A DNA stretch of 64,000 nt from Streptomyces sp. SAT1 (GCF_001654495.1 NZ_CP015849.1:6923001-6987000), one strand, 5' to 3'; counted from the stretch's first letter, positions 1 through 8,590 are shown. Notes: generated by a model not told the origin, from the letters alone. A program made the numbers and translations.

Positions 1-458
1 GGGGTGCCCAGCGTCCCCGCCACCGAGTCCGGCCACACGGCGAGCGTCGCCCCGCGCGGCGCGGGACCGTCGGCCACGGTCGCCAGGGTCACCGGCGCAC
101 CGGCGGCGACCGACGACGCGACCGCGCCGAAGGCCGGCTCCGACTCCGGGGTCACGGGCCTGACCAGCACCCCGATCTCGCCCCCGCAGGTGAGCCCGAC
201 CGCGAACGCGTCCTCGTCGCTGTACCCGAAGACGGCGAGCCGGGCCTCGCCGTCCGCCACCACCTCCTTGGCCAGCTCGAAGACCGCGCCCTCCACACAG
301 CCGCCGGAGACACTGCCCACCACCTCGTCGTCCGGGCCCACCGCCATCGCCGCGCCGGGGTCGCGCGGCGCGCTGCGGCTGACCGTCACGACCGTGGCGA
401 GACCGAACGGCTGCCCCGCCGCGTACCAGCGCCCGAGCACCGGAAGGATGTCACGCAC
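1..458 (-). CDS. xdhC: XdhC/CoxI-family molybdenum cofactor maturation protein (3' end outside window)
   Basis: Reading right to left from a GTG at 458, the frame stays open to the window edge (about 152 residues, C-terminus missing). The N-terminal XdhC signature is visible: an SVSGGCVEGAV stretch near residues 46-56, followed by a CGGEI segment. XdhC/CoxI proteins bind the molybdenum cofactor and help insert the sulfurated form into xanthine dehydrogenase/CO dehydrogenase-type enzymes. The GTG overlaps the stop codon of the upstream CoxE-like gene (TGA at 451-453), so it is the last visible gene of the hydroxylase operon and probably translationally coupled. The GTG start is chosen for this overlap and a purine-rich stretch about 5 bases upstream. 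Family assignment is firm; which of XdhC or CoxI it is cannot be told from the N-terminal half. Confidence 0.85.
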   Translation of the reverse strand, partial: MRDILPVLGRWYAAGQPFGLATVVTVSRSAPRDPGAAMAVGPDDEVVGSVSGGCVEGAVFELAKEVVADGEARLAVFGYSDEDAFAVGLTCGGEIGVLVRPVTPESEPAFGAVASSVAAGAPVTLATVADGPAPRGATLAVWPDSVAGTLGT

Positions 459-1650
459 GCTCTCGTCCCTTCGCACCACCGGCACCGGCACCGGCACCCG
501 TGCCCGTCCCGGCGCCGCTGTCCGCGCCCCGGACCACCGCGGCCAGCCGCTCCAGCGCGGCCACGCTGTGCCCCTCCACGAAGGCGTCCACGCTCGGCAG
601 GGCGGCGGCCATCCCGGCCGCCAGGGGCGCGTAACCCGGGCGCGCCTTGCGCGGGTTGGCCCAGACCACCCGGTGGGCCAGCCGGTGCAGCCGGCGCATC
701 TGGGCGGCCAGCAGACGGGGGTCGCCGCGCTCCCACCCGTCGGACAGGAGGACGACCACGGCGCCGCGGGCCGTGCCGCGCTGCCCGTAGCGGTCCAGGA
801 ACTCCCGCAGCAGGACGCCGAGCCGGGTGCCGCCGCGCCAGTCGGGCACCGCCTCGGAGACCGCCGCCATCGCCAGGTCGGCGTCCCGGTGGGACAGCTC
901 CCGGGTCACCCGGGTCAGCCGGGTGCCGACGGTGAACACCTCCGTGCGCCGCCCGCGGACCGCCGCGTGCGCGAACCGCAGCAGCGCGTCCGCGTACGGC
1001 GCCATGGAGCCGCTGACGTCGACGAGCAGCACCACCCGCCGGGGCCGCTCCGTCCGCGCGTGGAGCCGGGGCGGCGCGGGTTCGCCGCCGCGCCGCAGCA
1101 GCTCCCGTACGGTGCGGCGGGCGTCGAACTCCCCGCGCCGGGCCGGGCGCCGCCGCGCGCTGCGCCGCGCCTGGCCGCGCAGCGCGAACGCGGCCAGCAG
1201 TCTGCGCACCTGGGCGCGTTCGGCGGGGTCGAGCCCGGCCACGTCGCGATGGCGCAGCACCTCCGCCGAGCTGGCGAGCGAGGCGACGGGCGGACCCGGC
1301 GGCCGGTCCGCGCCGCCTCGGCCGCGCGCCCCGGCGGGCGCCTCGCGCACGGCGACCCGCGGCCGGGGCGGGGGAGCGGGCCGGGCCGTCCGGGGCGGCT
1401 CCCCGCCCGGACCCGGGCCGAAGCAGGCGCCGAACACCCGCTCGTAGCGCTCCAGGTCGTCCCGGTCACCGCACAGCGTCAGCCGCCCCGCCCAGTACAG
1501 GTCCGCGCGGACCTCCGGGCGCAGCGCGTCCGCCGCGCGCAGGAACGCGTGCACCCGCTCCGCGCTCACCGCGAGCCCGGCCGCGCGCAGCGCCCGCGCG
1601 AAGCCGAGCAGCACCGCGTCCCCGCCGAGCGGCGGCCCGTCGCCCGTCAT
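451..1650 (-). CDS. CoxE-like VWA-domain protein
   Basis: 399-residue protein of the CoxE-like von Willebrand factor A family. A MIDAS metal-binding motif DVSGSM lies at about residues 209-214, followed downstream by a conserved LSDGWERGD segment typical of the C-terminal part of the VWA fold. The middle of the protein (residues about 80-195) is a Pro/Arg-rich linker. CoxE works with the MoxR-type ATPase CoxD in building the [CuSMoO2] or Mo active site of CO-dehydrogenase-type enzymes in the cytoplasm. Start ATG at 1650 overlaps the stop of the MoxR gene as ATGA. The same frame is open far upstream, giving an apparent 699-codon frame, but the upstream part is antisense-like low-complexity sequence overlapping the ATPase and is not part of this gene. 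Confidence 0.88.
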   Translation of the reverse strand: MTGDGPPLGGDAVLLGFARALRAAGLAVSAERVHAFLRAADALRPEVRADLYWAGRLTLCGDRDDLERYERVFGACFGPGPGGEPPRTARPAPPPRPRVAVREAPAGARGRGGADRPPGPPVASLASSAEVLRHRDVAGLDPAERAQVRRLLAAFALRGQARRSARRRPARRGEFDARRTVRELLRRGGEPAPPRLHARTERPRRVVLLVDVSGSMAPYADALLRFAHAAVRGRRTEVFTVGTRLTRVTRELSHRDADLAMAAVSEAVPDWRGGTRLGVLLREFLDRYGQRGTARGAVVVLLSDGWERGDPRLLAAQMRRLHRLAHRVVWANPRKARPGYAPLAAGMAAALPSVDAFVEGHSVAALERLAAVVRGADSGAGTGTGAGAGAGGAKGRERA

Positions 1651-2550
1651 CCGGTTCCCGCCCCTCGGCCGGCCAGGATCGCCGCGAAGTCCAGACCGCG
1701 GGCCCGGTCCGTGTCCTCGCGGTACTTCAGCACCGACCCCAGCGTGGCCATGGCCAGCTCCGCGCCGGCCTCGTCGGCGCCCAGCGCGTCCAGGGCCCGC
1801 ACCCAGTCCAGGGTCTCCGCGACCCCCGGCGGCTTGAGCAGGTCCTCGGCGCGCAGCGCCTGCACCAGCGCGGTCACCTGCTCCGCCAGCCGCGCCGACA
1901 CCCCGGGCAGCCGACGGCGCACGATGGCCAGTTCCCGGGCGAAGCCGGGATGGTCGAACCAGTGGTACAGGCAGCGCCGTTTGAGCGCGTCGTGCACCTC
2001 GCGGGTGCGGTTGGAGGTCAGCACCACCACCGGCGGGACCTCCGCGCGCAGCGTGCCCAGCTCGGGAACGGTCACCTGGAACTCGGAGAGCACCTCCAGC
2101 AGGAACGCCTCGAACTCGTCGTCGGCCCGGTCGATCTCGTCCACCAGCAGCACCGACGGCTGGGTCTGCAGCGCCCGCAGCAGCGGCCGGGCCAGCAGGA
2201 ACCGCCGGTCGTACAGCTCGCGCTCCAGCCGGTCCGCGTCCGTGACCCCGGCCGCCTCGGCGGCCCGCAGATGCAGCAGCTGACGGGGGAAGTCCCAGTC
2301 GTACAGGGCCTGGGAGGCGTCGATGCCCTCGTGGCACTGCAAGCGGATGAGGGGCGCGCCGAGCACCTCGGCGAGGGCGCCGGCCAGCGCGGTCTTGCCG
2401 ACGCCCGCGTCGCCCTCGCAGAACACGGGCCGGTGCAGGCGCAGCGCCAGGAAGCAGGCGACGGCGAGCCCGTCGTCGACGAGGTAGCCGGTCTCCTCCA
2501 GGCGGGCGCGCGCCTCTTCGGGGCTGTCGATGCCGGTGATCGGCGCTCAC
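1647..2550 (-). CDS. MoxR/CoxD-type AAA+ ATPase, start region apparently frameshifted
   Basis: AAA+ ATPase with Walker A GDAGVGKT, Walker B LLVDEIDRAD and a sensor-like VVLTSNRTREV segment; the family normally has about 280-300 residues. It is the chaperone ATPase expected between the FAD subunit gene and coxE in CO-dehydrogenase-like operons. The usual 40-residue N-terminal helix (ending in LALRLHRPVF before Walker A) is present in frame back to codon 2546, but no ATG, GTG or TTG occurs in that frame before the upstream stop. A GTG at 2550 overlaps the preceding TGA exactly where a coupled start is expected, yet it is one base out of frame. Either one extra G near 2540-2546 (real mutation or sequencing error) has shifted the start, or a rare codon is used. 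The next in-frame GTG, at 2426, would begin at the Walker A strand and remove the N-terminal lobe. Confidence 0.8.
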
Positions 2551-3401
2551 CCCGTTCCGGTGGCGGCCAGGACGGCCCGCCGGGTGAGCACCCGGGCCAG
2601 GTGCGCCCGGTACTCGGGGGAGGCGGAGGCGTCACGGGAGGGCCGGGTGCCCTCGGCGGCCGCCTGCGCGGCCCGTGCCACCGCCGCGGCGTCCGCCGCG
2701 CCCGCCAGGGCCTCCTCGGCGGCCGTCGCCCGCAGCGGGGTGGCGCCCATGTTGGTCAGGCCGATCCGGGCCTCGGCGACGCGTCCGCGCTCGTGCCGCA
2801 CCAGGGCGGCGACGCCGACGACGGCCCAGGACTGGGCGACCCGCTGGAACTTCTCGTAGCGGAATCCCCAGCCGGCCCGCTTGGGCACCCGCACCTCCAC
2901 GAGCAGTTCGTCCGGTTCCAGCGCGGTCAGCAGATAGTCGGCGAAGAAGTCCCGGGCCGCCACGGTGCGCCGCCCGCCCGGACCGGCGGCGACGAGTTCG
3001 GCGTCCAGGGCCAGCGCGACGGCGGGCAGGTCGCCGGCCGGGTCGGCGTGGGCGAGCGAGCCGCCGAGGGTGCCCCGGTGGCGCACGGCCGGGTCGGCGA
3101 CCTCGGCGGTGGCCTGTGCCAGCAGCCCCGCGTACCGGCGCACCAGCGGGTCGTGGACGATGTCGTGGTGGGTGGTGAGCGCGCCGACGACGAGGGCGTC
3201 GCCGTCCTCGCGGACCCCGCGCAGCCCGGGGATCCGGCCGATGTCGACGACCAGTTCGGGGAAGGCGAGGCGCAGCCGGAGCAGCGGCAGCAGGCTCTGC
3301 CCGCCCGCCAGCACCTTGGCGTCCTCGCCCGCGCCGGCGAGCGCGCGCAGGGCCTCGTCGAGCGTGCCGGGCCTGACGTAGTCGAACGCGGGGGGAATCA
3401 T
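2547..3401 (-). CDS. FAD-binding (medium) subunit of molybdenum hydroxylase
   Basis: 284-residue CoxM/XdhB-type flavoprotein subunit. The two FAD contact loops are recognisable: GGQSLLPLL near residues 33-41 and TLGGSLAHADPAGD near residues 108-121. The C-terminal CO-dehydrogenase flavoprotein domain follows. The subunit carries electrons from the iron-sulfur subunit to its acceptor. ATG at 3401 overlaps the stop of the large-subunit gene (ATGA), as expected for balanced subunit production. No oddities were seen in length or motifs. Confidence 0.93.
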   Translation of the reverse strand: MIPPAFDYVRPGTLDEALRALAGAGEDAKVLAGGQSLLPLLRLRLAFPELVVDIGRIPGLRGVREDGDALVVGALTTHHDIVHDPLVRRYAGLLAQATAEVADPAVRHRGTLGGSLAHADPAGDLPAVALALDAELVAAGPGGRRTVAARDFFADYLLTALEPDELLVEVRVPKRAGWGFRYEKFQRVAQSWAVVGVAALVRHERGRVAEARIGLTNMGATPLRATAAEEALAGAADAAAVARAAQAAAEGTRPSRDASASPEYRAHLARVLTRRAVLAATGTG

Positions 3402-5833
3402 GCCGGGGCCTCCTCGCCGTCCGTGCGGGTCTCGCGTGCCGCCCTGACCGCCTCCCAGACCCGCTCGGGTGTGCAGGGCATCGGCACGTCGTGGACGCCG
3501 AGCGGGCGCAGCGCGTCCACGACCGCGTTGACCACGGCGGGCGTGGACGCGATCGTCCCGGCCTCGCCCACGCCCTTGGCGCCGAGCGGGTTGGACGGGG
3601 CGGGGGTCTCGGTCCGGGCGGTGACGAATTCGGGCAGGTCCGCCGCCGACGGCACCAGGTAGTCGGCCATGGTGCCGGAGAGCAGGTTGCCCTCGGTGTC
3701 GTAGACGGCCTCCTCGTACAGGGCCTGCGCGATGCCCTGGGCGAGGCCGCCGTGCACCTGCCCCTCGACGATCATCGGGTTGATCACCCGGCCCACGTCG
3801 TCGACGCAGACGTAGGACCGGATCCGGGTCCGCCCGGTCTCCGTGTCGACCTCGACGGCGCACAGGTGGGTGCCGTGCGGGTAGGAGAAGTTCTCCGGGT
3901 CGAGCACGTGTCCGGCGTTGAGGGTGGGTTCCATGCCCTCGGGCACGTCGTGCGAGGTGAACGTCGCGAAGGCCACCTCCTGGATGGTCCTGCGGGCCTC
4001 CGGTGAGCCCTTCACCGCGAACACCCCGCCGCTGAACTCCAGGTCGTCCTCGCTCGCCTCCAGCAGATGCGCGGCCACCCTGCGGGCCCTGGCCACCACC
4101 TTCTCGGCGGCCCGGTGCACCGCCGACCCGCCCACCACCAGCGAGCGCGACCCGTAGGTGTCCATGCCCTGCGGGGCGACCAGCGTGTCGCCGTGCACCA
4201 CCTCGACGTCCTCGAACGGCACGCCCAGCACGTCCGCCGCGATCTGGCTCCAGCAGGTCACGTGCCCCTGCCCGTGCGGGCTGGTCCCGGTGACCACCTC
4301 GACCTTGCCGGTGGGCAGCACGCGGATGCTCGCCGCCTCCCAGCCGCCCGCCGAGTACCTGAGGTCGCGCAGCACCCGGCTGGGCGCCAGCCCGCACATC
4401 TCCGTGTAGGTCGACACGCCGATCCCCAGGCGCACGGTGTCCCCGCGCTCCCGGCGCTCGCGCTGCTCGGCGCGCAGCCCGTCGTACCCGAACAGGGCGA
4501 GCGCCTTCGCGGTCGCCGCCTCGTAGTCGCCGCTGTCGTAGGTCAGGCCCGCGATCGAGGTGTACGGGAACTCCTCGTGCCGGATCCAGTTGCGCCGCCG
4601 CACCTCCACCGGGTCCAGACCGGTCGCGGCGGCCAGCTCGTCCATGATCCGCTCGATGGCGTACGTGGCCTCCGGGCGCCCCGCGCCCCGGTAGGCGTCG
4701 GTCGGGGTGCGGGTGGTGAACACCCCGGTGCAGTCGAACGCGTAGGAGTCCATCTTGTAGATCGCCGGGTACATGAACGCGCCCAGGATCGGGATGCCCG
4801 GTGTGACCAGCATCAGATAGGCGCCCATGTCGGCGAGCAGCCGGACCCGGAGGCCGAGCAGCCGCCCCTCGCGGGTCGCGGCGATCTCGACGTCCTGGAT
4901 CATGCCGCGGCCGTGATGGGTGGCGAGGTACCCCTCGGAGCGCGACTCGGTCCACTTCACCGGCCGGCCGAGCCTGCGGGCGACGGCCAGCGCGACCGCC
5001 TCCTCGCCGTACACCTGGAGCTTCGAGCCGAAGCCGCCGCCCACGTCCGGGGCGACCACCCGCAGCTTGTGCTCGGGCACGCCGGTGACCACGGAGAGCA
5101 TGATCCGCAGGATGTGCGGGATCTGGGTCGCCGAGTACACCGTGTACTCGCCGGTGGCCGCGAGCGGGGTGACCACGACCGCGCGCGGCTCCATGGCGTT
5201 GGGGATGAGACGCTGCTGCCGGTAGCGGCGCGAGAGGACCACGTCCGCGCGCTCCCTGACCGCCGCGAAGTCCTCACCGGCGCGCAGCGGCCAGTCGTAG
5301 GCCCGGTTGGTGCCCTTGTCGGAGTGGACCAGCGGGGCGTCCTCGGCGAGCGCTTCCTCCAGGTCCAGGACGGGCGGCAGCGGCTCGTAGTCGACCTCGA
5401 CCGCCTCCAGCGCGTCGGCGGCGGCGTACCGGTCGCGGGCCACCACGACCGCCACCGGGTCACCGGCGTGCCGCACCTCCTCCAGCGCGAGCGGCGGATG
5501 GGCGGGCAGCACCATGTCCTCGGTGACCGGCCAGGCGCACGGCAGCGACCCCAGGCCGTCGGCGAGGTCGCGGCCGGTGAACGCGGCGACGACACCGGGG
5601 CGTTCCAGGGCGGCGGAGACGTCGACGCGGGTGATCCGGGCGTGCGCCATGGGGCTGCGCAGGAACGCCAGGTGCAGCAGTCCGGTCACGGCGATGTTGT
5701 CGGTCCAGTTGGTCTGGCCGGTGAGCAGCCGCGCGTCCTCCTTGCGCAGCCGGGCCCGGCCGACCTCGCCCGCCGCCGTCCGCCCGGCGCCCGCCGCCGT
5801 CTGCCCGGCGCCCGCCACCGTCTGCCCGGTCAT
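3398..5833 (-). CDS. Molybdopterin-binding large subunit, form II CO-dehydrogenase-like
   Basis: 811-residue catalytic subunit of the xanthine oxidase/aldehyde oxidase family. Visible motifs are VGGGFGSK near residue 268, the active-site loop AYRGAGR near residue 381, and GVGEAG near residue 758 with the catalytic glutamate. The AYRGAGR loop is the signature of form II (BMS-type) CO-dehydrogenase homologues; form I enzymes carry AYXCSFR, with the Cu-ligating cysteine absent here. The true substrate therefore may be CO at low activity, a purine, an aldehyde or an aromatic compound. The N-terminus begins with a short Ala/Gly-rich repeat (GAGQTAAGAGRTAAG) before the hammerhead domain starting near residue 30. 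Start ATG at 5833 overlaps the small-subunit stop. Confidence 0.92.
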   Translation of the reverse strand: MTGQTVAGAGQTAAGAGRTAAGEVGRARLRKEDARLLTGQTNWTDNIAVTGLLHLAFLRSPMAHARITRVDVSAALERPGVVAAFTGRDLADGLGSLPCAWPVTEDMVLPAHPPLALEEVRHAGDPVAVVVARDRYAAADALEAVEVDYEPLPPVLDLEEALAEDAPLVHSDKGTNRAYDWPLRAGEDFAAVRERADVVLSRRYRQQRLIPNAMEPRAVVVTPLAATGEYTVYSATQIPHILRIMLSVVTGVPEHKLRVVAPDVGGGFGSKLQVYGEEAVALAVARRLGRPVKWTESRSEGYLATHHGRGMIQDVEIAATREGRLLGLRVRLLADMGAYLMLVTPGIPILGAFMYPAIYKMDSYAFDCTGVFTTRTPTDAYRGAGRPEATYAIERIMDELAAATGLDPVEVRRRNWIRHEEFPYTSIAGLTYDSGDYEAATAKALALFGYDGLRAEQRERRERGDTVRLGIGVSTYTEMCGLAPSRVLRDLRYSAGGWEAASIRVLPTGKVEVVTGTSPHGQGHVTCWSQIAADVLGVPFEDVEVVHGDTLVAPQGMDTYGSRSLVVGGSAVHRAAEKVVARARRVAAHLLEASEDDLEFSGGVFAVKGSPEARRTIQEVAFATFTSHDVPEGMEPTLNAGHVLDPENFSYPHGTHLCAVEVDTETGRTRIRSYVCVDDVGRVINPMIVEGQVHGGLAQGIAQALYEEAVYDTEGNLLSGTMADYLVPSAADLPEFVTARTETPAPSNPLGAKGVGEAGTIASTPAVVNAVVDALRPLGVHDVPMPCTPERVWEAVRAARETRTDGEEAPA

Positions 5834-6339
5834 GCCGGCACCTCCCGCGCGGGCGCGGCGGCCGGGGCTCCGGCGGCCCGCTCCGCCTCGGCGGCGTCCA
5901 GCACCGCGGCGACGATGTTCTGATAGCCGGTGCACCGGCACAGGTTGCCCTCCAGGGCCCGGCGCACCTCGGCCGCGTCCGGCCGCGGGTTCTCCCGCAG
6001 CAGATCACGCGCCGCCATGAGCATGCCCGGGGTGCAGTAGCCGCACTGGAGGGCGTGCCGCTCGTGGAAGGCCCGCTGCAACGGGGTCCACGCGCCGTCG
6101 CGGGCCAGCCCCTGGACCGTGGTGACCGCACCGCCGTCCGCCTGGACGGCGAGCACGTTGCAGCTCTTGACGCTCGTGCCGTCCAGCTCGACCGTGCAGG
6201 CACCGCAGCTGGAGGTGTCGCAGCCGACCGGCGTCCCGGTCAGGCCGAGCCGGTCGCGCAGATAGTGGACCAGCAGCAGACGGGGCTCCACCTCGTCCTC
6301 GTACGCGGTGCCGTCCACCGTGACCGAGATGTGCGTCAT
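5830..6339 (-). CDS. 2Fe-2S small subunit of molybdenum hydroxylase
   Basis: 169-residue iron-sulfur subunit. The plant-ferredoxin-type cluster ligands appear as CDTSSCGAC, then a later SCNVLA cysteine; the second cluster in the helical domain is formed by CGYCTPGM and CRCTGY. It passes electrons from the molybdenum site to FAD. The C-terminal tail is Ala-rich. It is the first gene of the operon; its ATG is preceded by a GGAGG site 5-6 bases upstream and by a promoter described separately. Order small-large-medium differs from the medium-small-large order of classical cox operons. Confidence 0.94.
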   Translation of the reverse strand: MTHISVTVDGTAYEDEVEPRLLLVHYLRDRLGLTGTPVGCDTSSCGACTVELDGTSVKSCNVLAVQADGGAVTTVQGLARDGAWTPLQRAFHERHALQCGYCTPGMLMAARDLLRENPRPDAAEVRRALEGNLCRCTGYQNIVAAVLDAAEAERAAGAPAAAPAREVPA

Positions 6340-6373
6340 GTGCCCTCCAGGGACCGAACGGGCGTACGCGAGG

Positions 6374-6403
6374 AATATCAGCGACCAGCGTGATGTACGT
6401 CAC
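6374..6403 (-). promoter_or_regulatory. Promoter and overlapping dyad for the molybdenum-hydroxylase operon
   Basis: On the minus strand a -35-like TGACGT (6397-6402) and a -10-like GATATT (6374-6379) are separated by 17 bases, placing a start about 30 bases before the small-subunit gene. A 14-base dyad GTGATGTACGTCAC (6390-6403, one mismatched pair) covers the -35 box, the position expected for a repressor operator. The regulator is not in the window. Promoter call is by eye. Confidence 0.5.
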
Positions 6404-6531
6404 TCTATGGCCGGGTCCGTGGCGCGGCGAGCCGTGCGGCGCGGATCCGCCGCACGCGTTAATCCGTTGCCCGCCCGCGTCCGCCTCTGCTGCACTGCTC
6501 CCGGCCCGACGTCACCCCACGAGGAGCACCG

Positions 6532-6654
6532 ATGCGCACTGCGTCCCTGTCCGTCCCCGGAATCCGGCCGACCCCCTCACAAGGACATGACGCCCCGTGC
6601 ACCTGCTCAACCTCGGCATCCTCGCGCACGTCGACGCGGGCAAGACCAGCCTGA
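6532..6654 (+). CDS. Possible upstream ORF (40 codons) overlapping the ribosomal-protection gene
   Basis: An ATG at 6532 follows a very good ribosome binding site (GAGGAG at 6521-6526) and opens a 40-codon frame that ends at TGA 6652-6654, about 55 bases inside the following GTPase gene and in a different frame from it. The GTPase gene itself has only a GTG start with an AAGGA site. Translation of the upstream frame could compete with or couple to the main gene, as leader peptides do upstream of tet(M)-type genes. The peptide has no recognisable domain, and it may be fortuitous. Confidence 0.3.
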   Translation: MRTASLSVPGIRPTPSQGHDAPCTCSTSASSRTSTRARPA

Positions 6655-8567
6655 CCGAACGCCTGCTGCACTCCGTCGGAGTGACCGACCGGCTCGGCAG
6701 CGTCGACTCCGGCGACACCCGGACCGACACCCTCGCGCTGGAACGGCAGCGCGGCATCACCATCAAGTCCGCCGTCGTCTCCTTCCCCGTCGACGACGTC
6801 ACCGTCAACCTCATCTACACACCCGGCCACCCCGACTTCATCGCCGAGGTGGAACGCGTCCTCGGCGTGCTCGACGGAGCCGTCCTGGTCGTCTCCGCCG
6901 TCGAAGGCGTGCAGGCCCAGTCCCGGGTGCTGCTGCGCACCCTGCGGCGGCTGCGCATCCCCACCCTGCTCTTCGTCAACAAGATCGACCGGCGGGGAGC
7001 CCGCGAGGACGACGTCCTGCGGGCCGTCGCGCGGCGCCTCACCCCGGCCGTCGTCCCCATGGGCCGCACCCGGCACCTGGGCACCCCCCGGGCCCGCTTC
7101 GTGCCCGGTCTCGCCCCGACCGCCGCCGAGGTCCTCGCCGACCACGACGACGACCTGCTCACCGCCTACGTCGAGGACCGGCTGCACCCCGCCCGGGTGC
7201 GCGCCGCGCTCGCCGACCAGACCCGCCGGGCCCTCGTCCACCCCGTCTACTTCGGCTCCGCGATCACCGGCGCCGGCGTCGACGCGCTCATCGGCGGCAT
7301 CAGGGACCTCCTGCCCGCCGCCGACGGCGACCCCGACGCGCCCGTCTCGGCCACCGTCTTCAAGGTCGACCGGGGCGAGGCGGGGGAGAAGGTGGCGTAC
7401 GCCCGGGTCTTCTCCGGCACCCTCCGCATCCGCGACCGCCTCCCCTACGGCGAGCCCCGCACCGAGGGCCGGATCACCGCCCTCGGCGTCTTCGACCACG
7501 GCACCGACGTCCGCGCCGACGCCGTACCGGCCGGCCGCATCGCCCGCCTGTGGGGCCTGGCCGGTATCAGGATCGGCGACACGCTCGGCGTGCCCCGCCC
7601 CGCCCCCGGGCACGTCTTCGCGCCCCCGACCCTGGAGTCCGTCGTCGTCGCGGCCCCCGGCACCGACCGCGGCGCCCTCCACCTCGCCCTCGCCCGGCTC
7701 GCCGAACAGGACCCGCTGATCGGCCTGCGCCACGACGAGGCGCGCGGACAGACCTCGGTGTCGCTGTACGGAGAGGTCCAGAAGGAGGTCGTCCAGGCCA
7801 CCCTCGCCGACGAGTTCGGACTCGACGTCGCCTTCCGCGAGACCACCCCGCTGTGCGTCGAACGGCCCACCGGCACGGGAGCGGCGGTCGAGTACAACAA
7901 GAAGGACGGCAACCCCTTCCTCGCCACCGTCGGCCTGCGCGTCGACCCCGCCCCGGCGGGGACCGGGATCGTCCTCCGCCGCGAGGTGGAGCTCGGCTCG
8001 ATGCCGTACGCCTTCTTCAAGGCGATCGAGGACACCGTGCGCGAAGGACTCGGCCAGGGCCCCCACGGCTGGCAGGTCACCGACTGCACGGTCACCCTGA
8101 CCCACTGCGGCTACTCGCCCCGGCAGAGCCACGCCCACCAGGGCTTCGACAAGAGCATGTCCAGCACCGGGGCCGACTTCCGCGGCCTGACCCCGCTGGT
8201 GCTCATGACGGCACTGCGCCGCGCGGGCACCCTCGTCCACGAACCCCTGCACCGCTTCACGGCCGAGGCTCCCGCCGACACCCTCGGCGCCCTGCTGCCC
8301 GTGCTCGCCGCGCTGCACGCCGTCCCGCGCACCACCCGCACCCGGGGCGCCGTGTGCGTCCTGGAGGGCGAGGTGCCCGCCGCCCGGGTGCACGCGCTGG
8401 AGCAGCGGCTGCCGGGCCTCACCCGCGGCGAGGGCGAACTCGACAGCGCCTTCGAACGCTACGCGCCGGTCCGCTCCGGGCCCGTGCCCGAACGCCCGCG
8501 CACCGACCACAACCCGCTCGACCGCAAGGAGTACCTGCTGAACCTCACCCGCCGCGTCGGCGGCTGA
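6597..8567 (+). CDS. Tet(M)/Otr(A)-like ribosomal protection GTPase
   Basis: 656-residue translational GTPase of the EF-G-like tetracycline ribosomal protection family. G1 is AHVDAGKT (residues 9-16), G2 RGITIKS, G4 NKID; an EF-G-like C-terminal half follows, ending with LDRKEYLLNL. These proteins bind the ribosome and dislodge tetracycline, or act in a related stalled-ribosome role. Two features are unusual. The G3 motif, normally DTPGH, reads YTPGH, replacing the Mg2+-coordinating aspartate. The domain IV loop contains SHAHQGFDKSMSSTGADFR where Tet(M) has a shorter YSPVSTPADFR loop, which suggests a streptomycete paralogue group distinct from classical tet genes. Start is GTG 6597 with AAGGA 11 bases upstream; an in-frame stop at 6588 excludes earlier starts. 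Resistance function is inferred. Confidence 0.85.
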   Translation: MHLLNLGILAHVDAGKTSLTERLLHSVGVTDRLGSVDSGDTRTDTLALERQRGITIKSAVVSFPVDDVTVNLIYTPGHPDFIAEVERVLGVLDGAVLVVSAVEGVQAQSRVLLRTLRRLRIPTLLFVNKIDRRGAREDDVLRAVARRLTPAVVPMGRTRHLGTPRARFVPGLAPTAAEVLADHDDDLLTAYVEDRLHPARVRAALADQTRRALVHPVYFGSAITGAGVDALIGGIRDLLPAADGDPDAPVSATVFKVDRGEAGEKVAYARVFSGTLRIRDRLPYGEPRTEGRITALGVFDHGTDVRADAVPAGRIARLWGLAGIRIGDTLGVPRPAPGHVFAPPTLESVVVAAPGTDRGALHLALARLAEQDPLIGLRHDEARGQTSVSLYGEVQKEVVQATLADEFGLDVAFRETTPLCVERPTGTGAAVEYNKKDGNPFLATVGLRVDPAPAGTGIVLRREVELGSMPYAFFKAIEDTVREGLGQGPHGWQVTDCTVTLTHCGYSPRQSHAHQGFDKSMSSTGADFRGLTPLVLMTALRRAGTLVHEPLHRFTAEAPADTLGALLPVLAALHAVPRTTRTRGAVCVLEGEVPAARVHALEQRLPGLTRGEGELDSAFERYAPVRSGPVPERPRTDHNPLDRKEYLLNLTRRVGG

Positions 8568-8590
8568 CCCCCGGAATGCCCCGTCCGGCG

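Noticed and set aside
4..2283. Long open frame on the plus strand opposite the MoxR/CoxE/XdhC genes
   Set aside because: Antisense to well-supported genes; product is Ser/Thr/Arg/Pro-rich with no motifs, an effect of high GC content that removes stop codons.
451..2550. 699-codon frame starting at the GTG 2550
   Set aside because: Its upstream two-fifths overlap the ATPase in a different frame and are Arg-rich without motifs; only the part from ATG 1650 is the CoxE-like gene.
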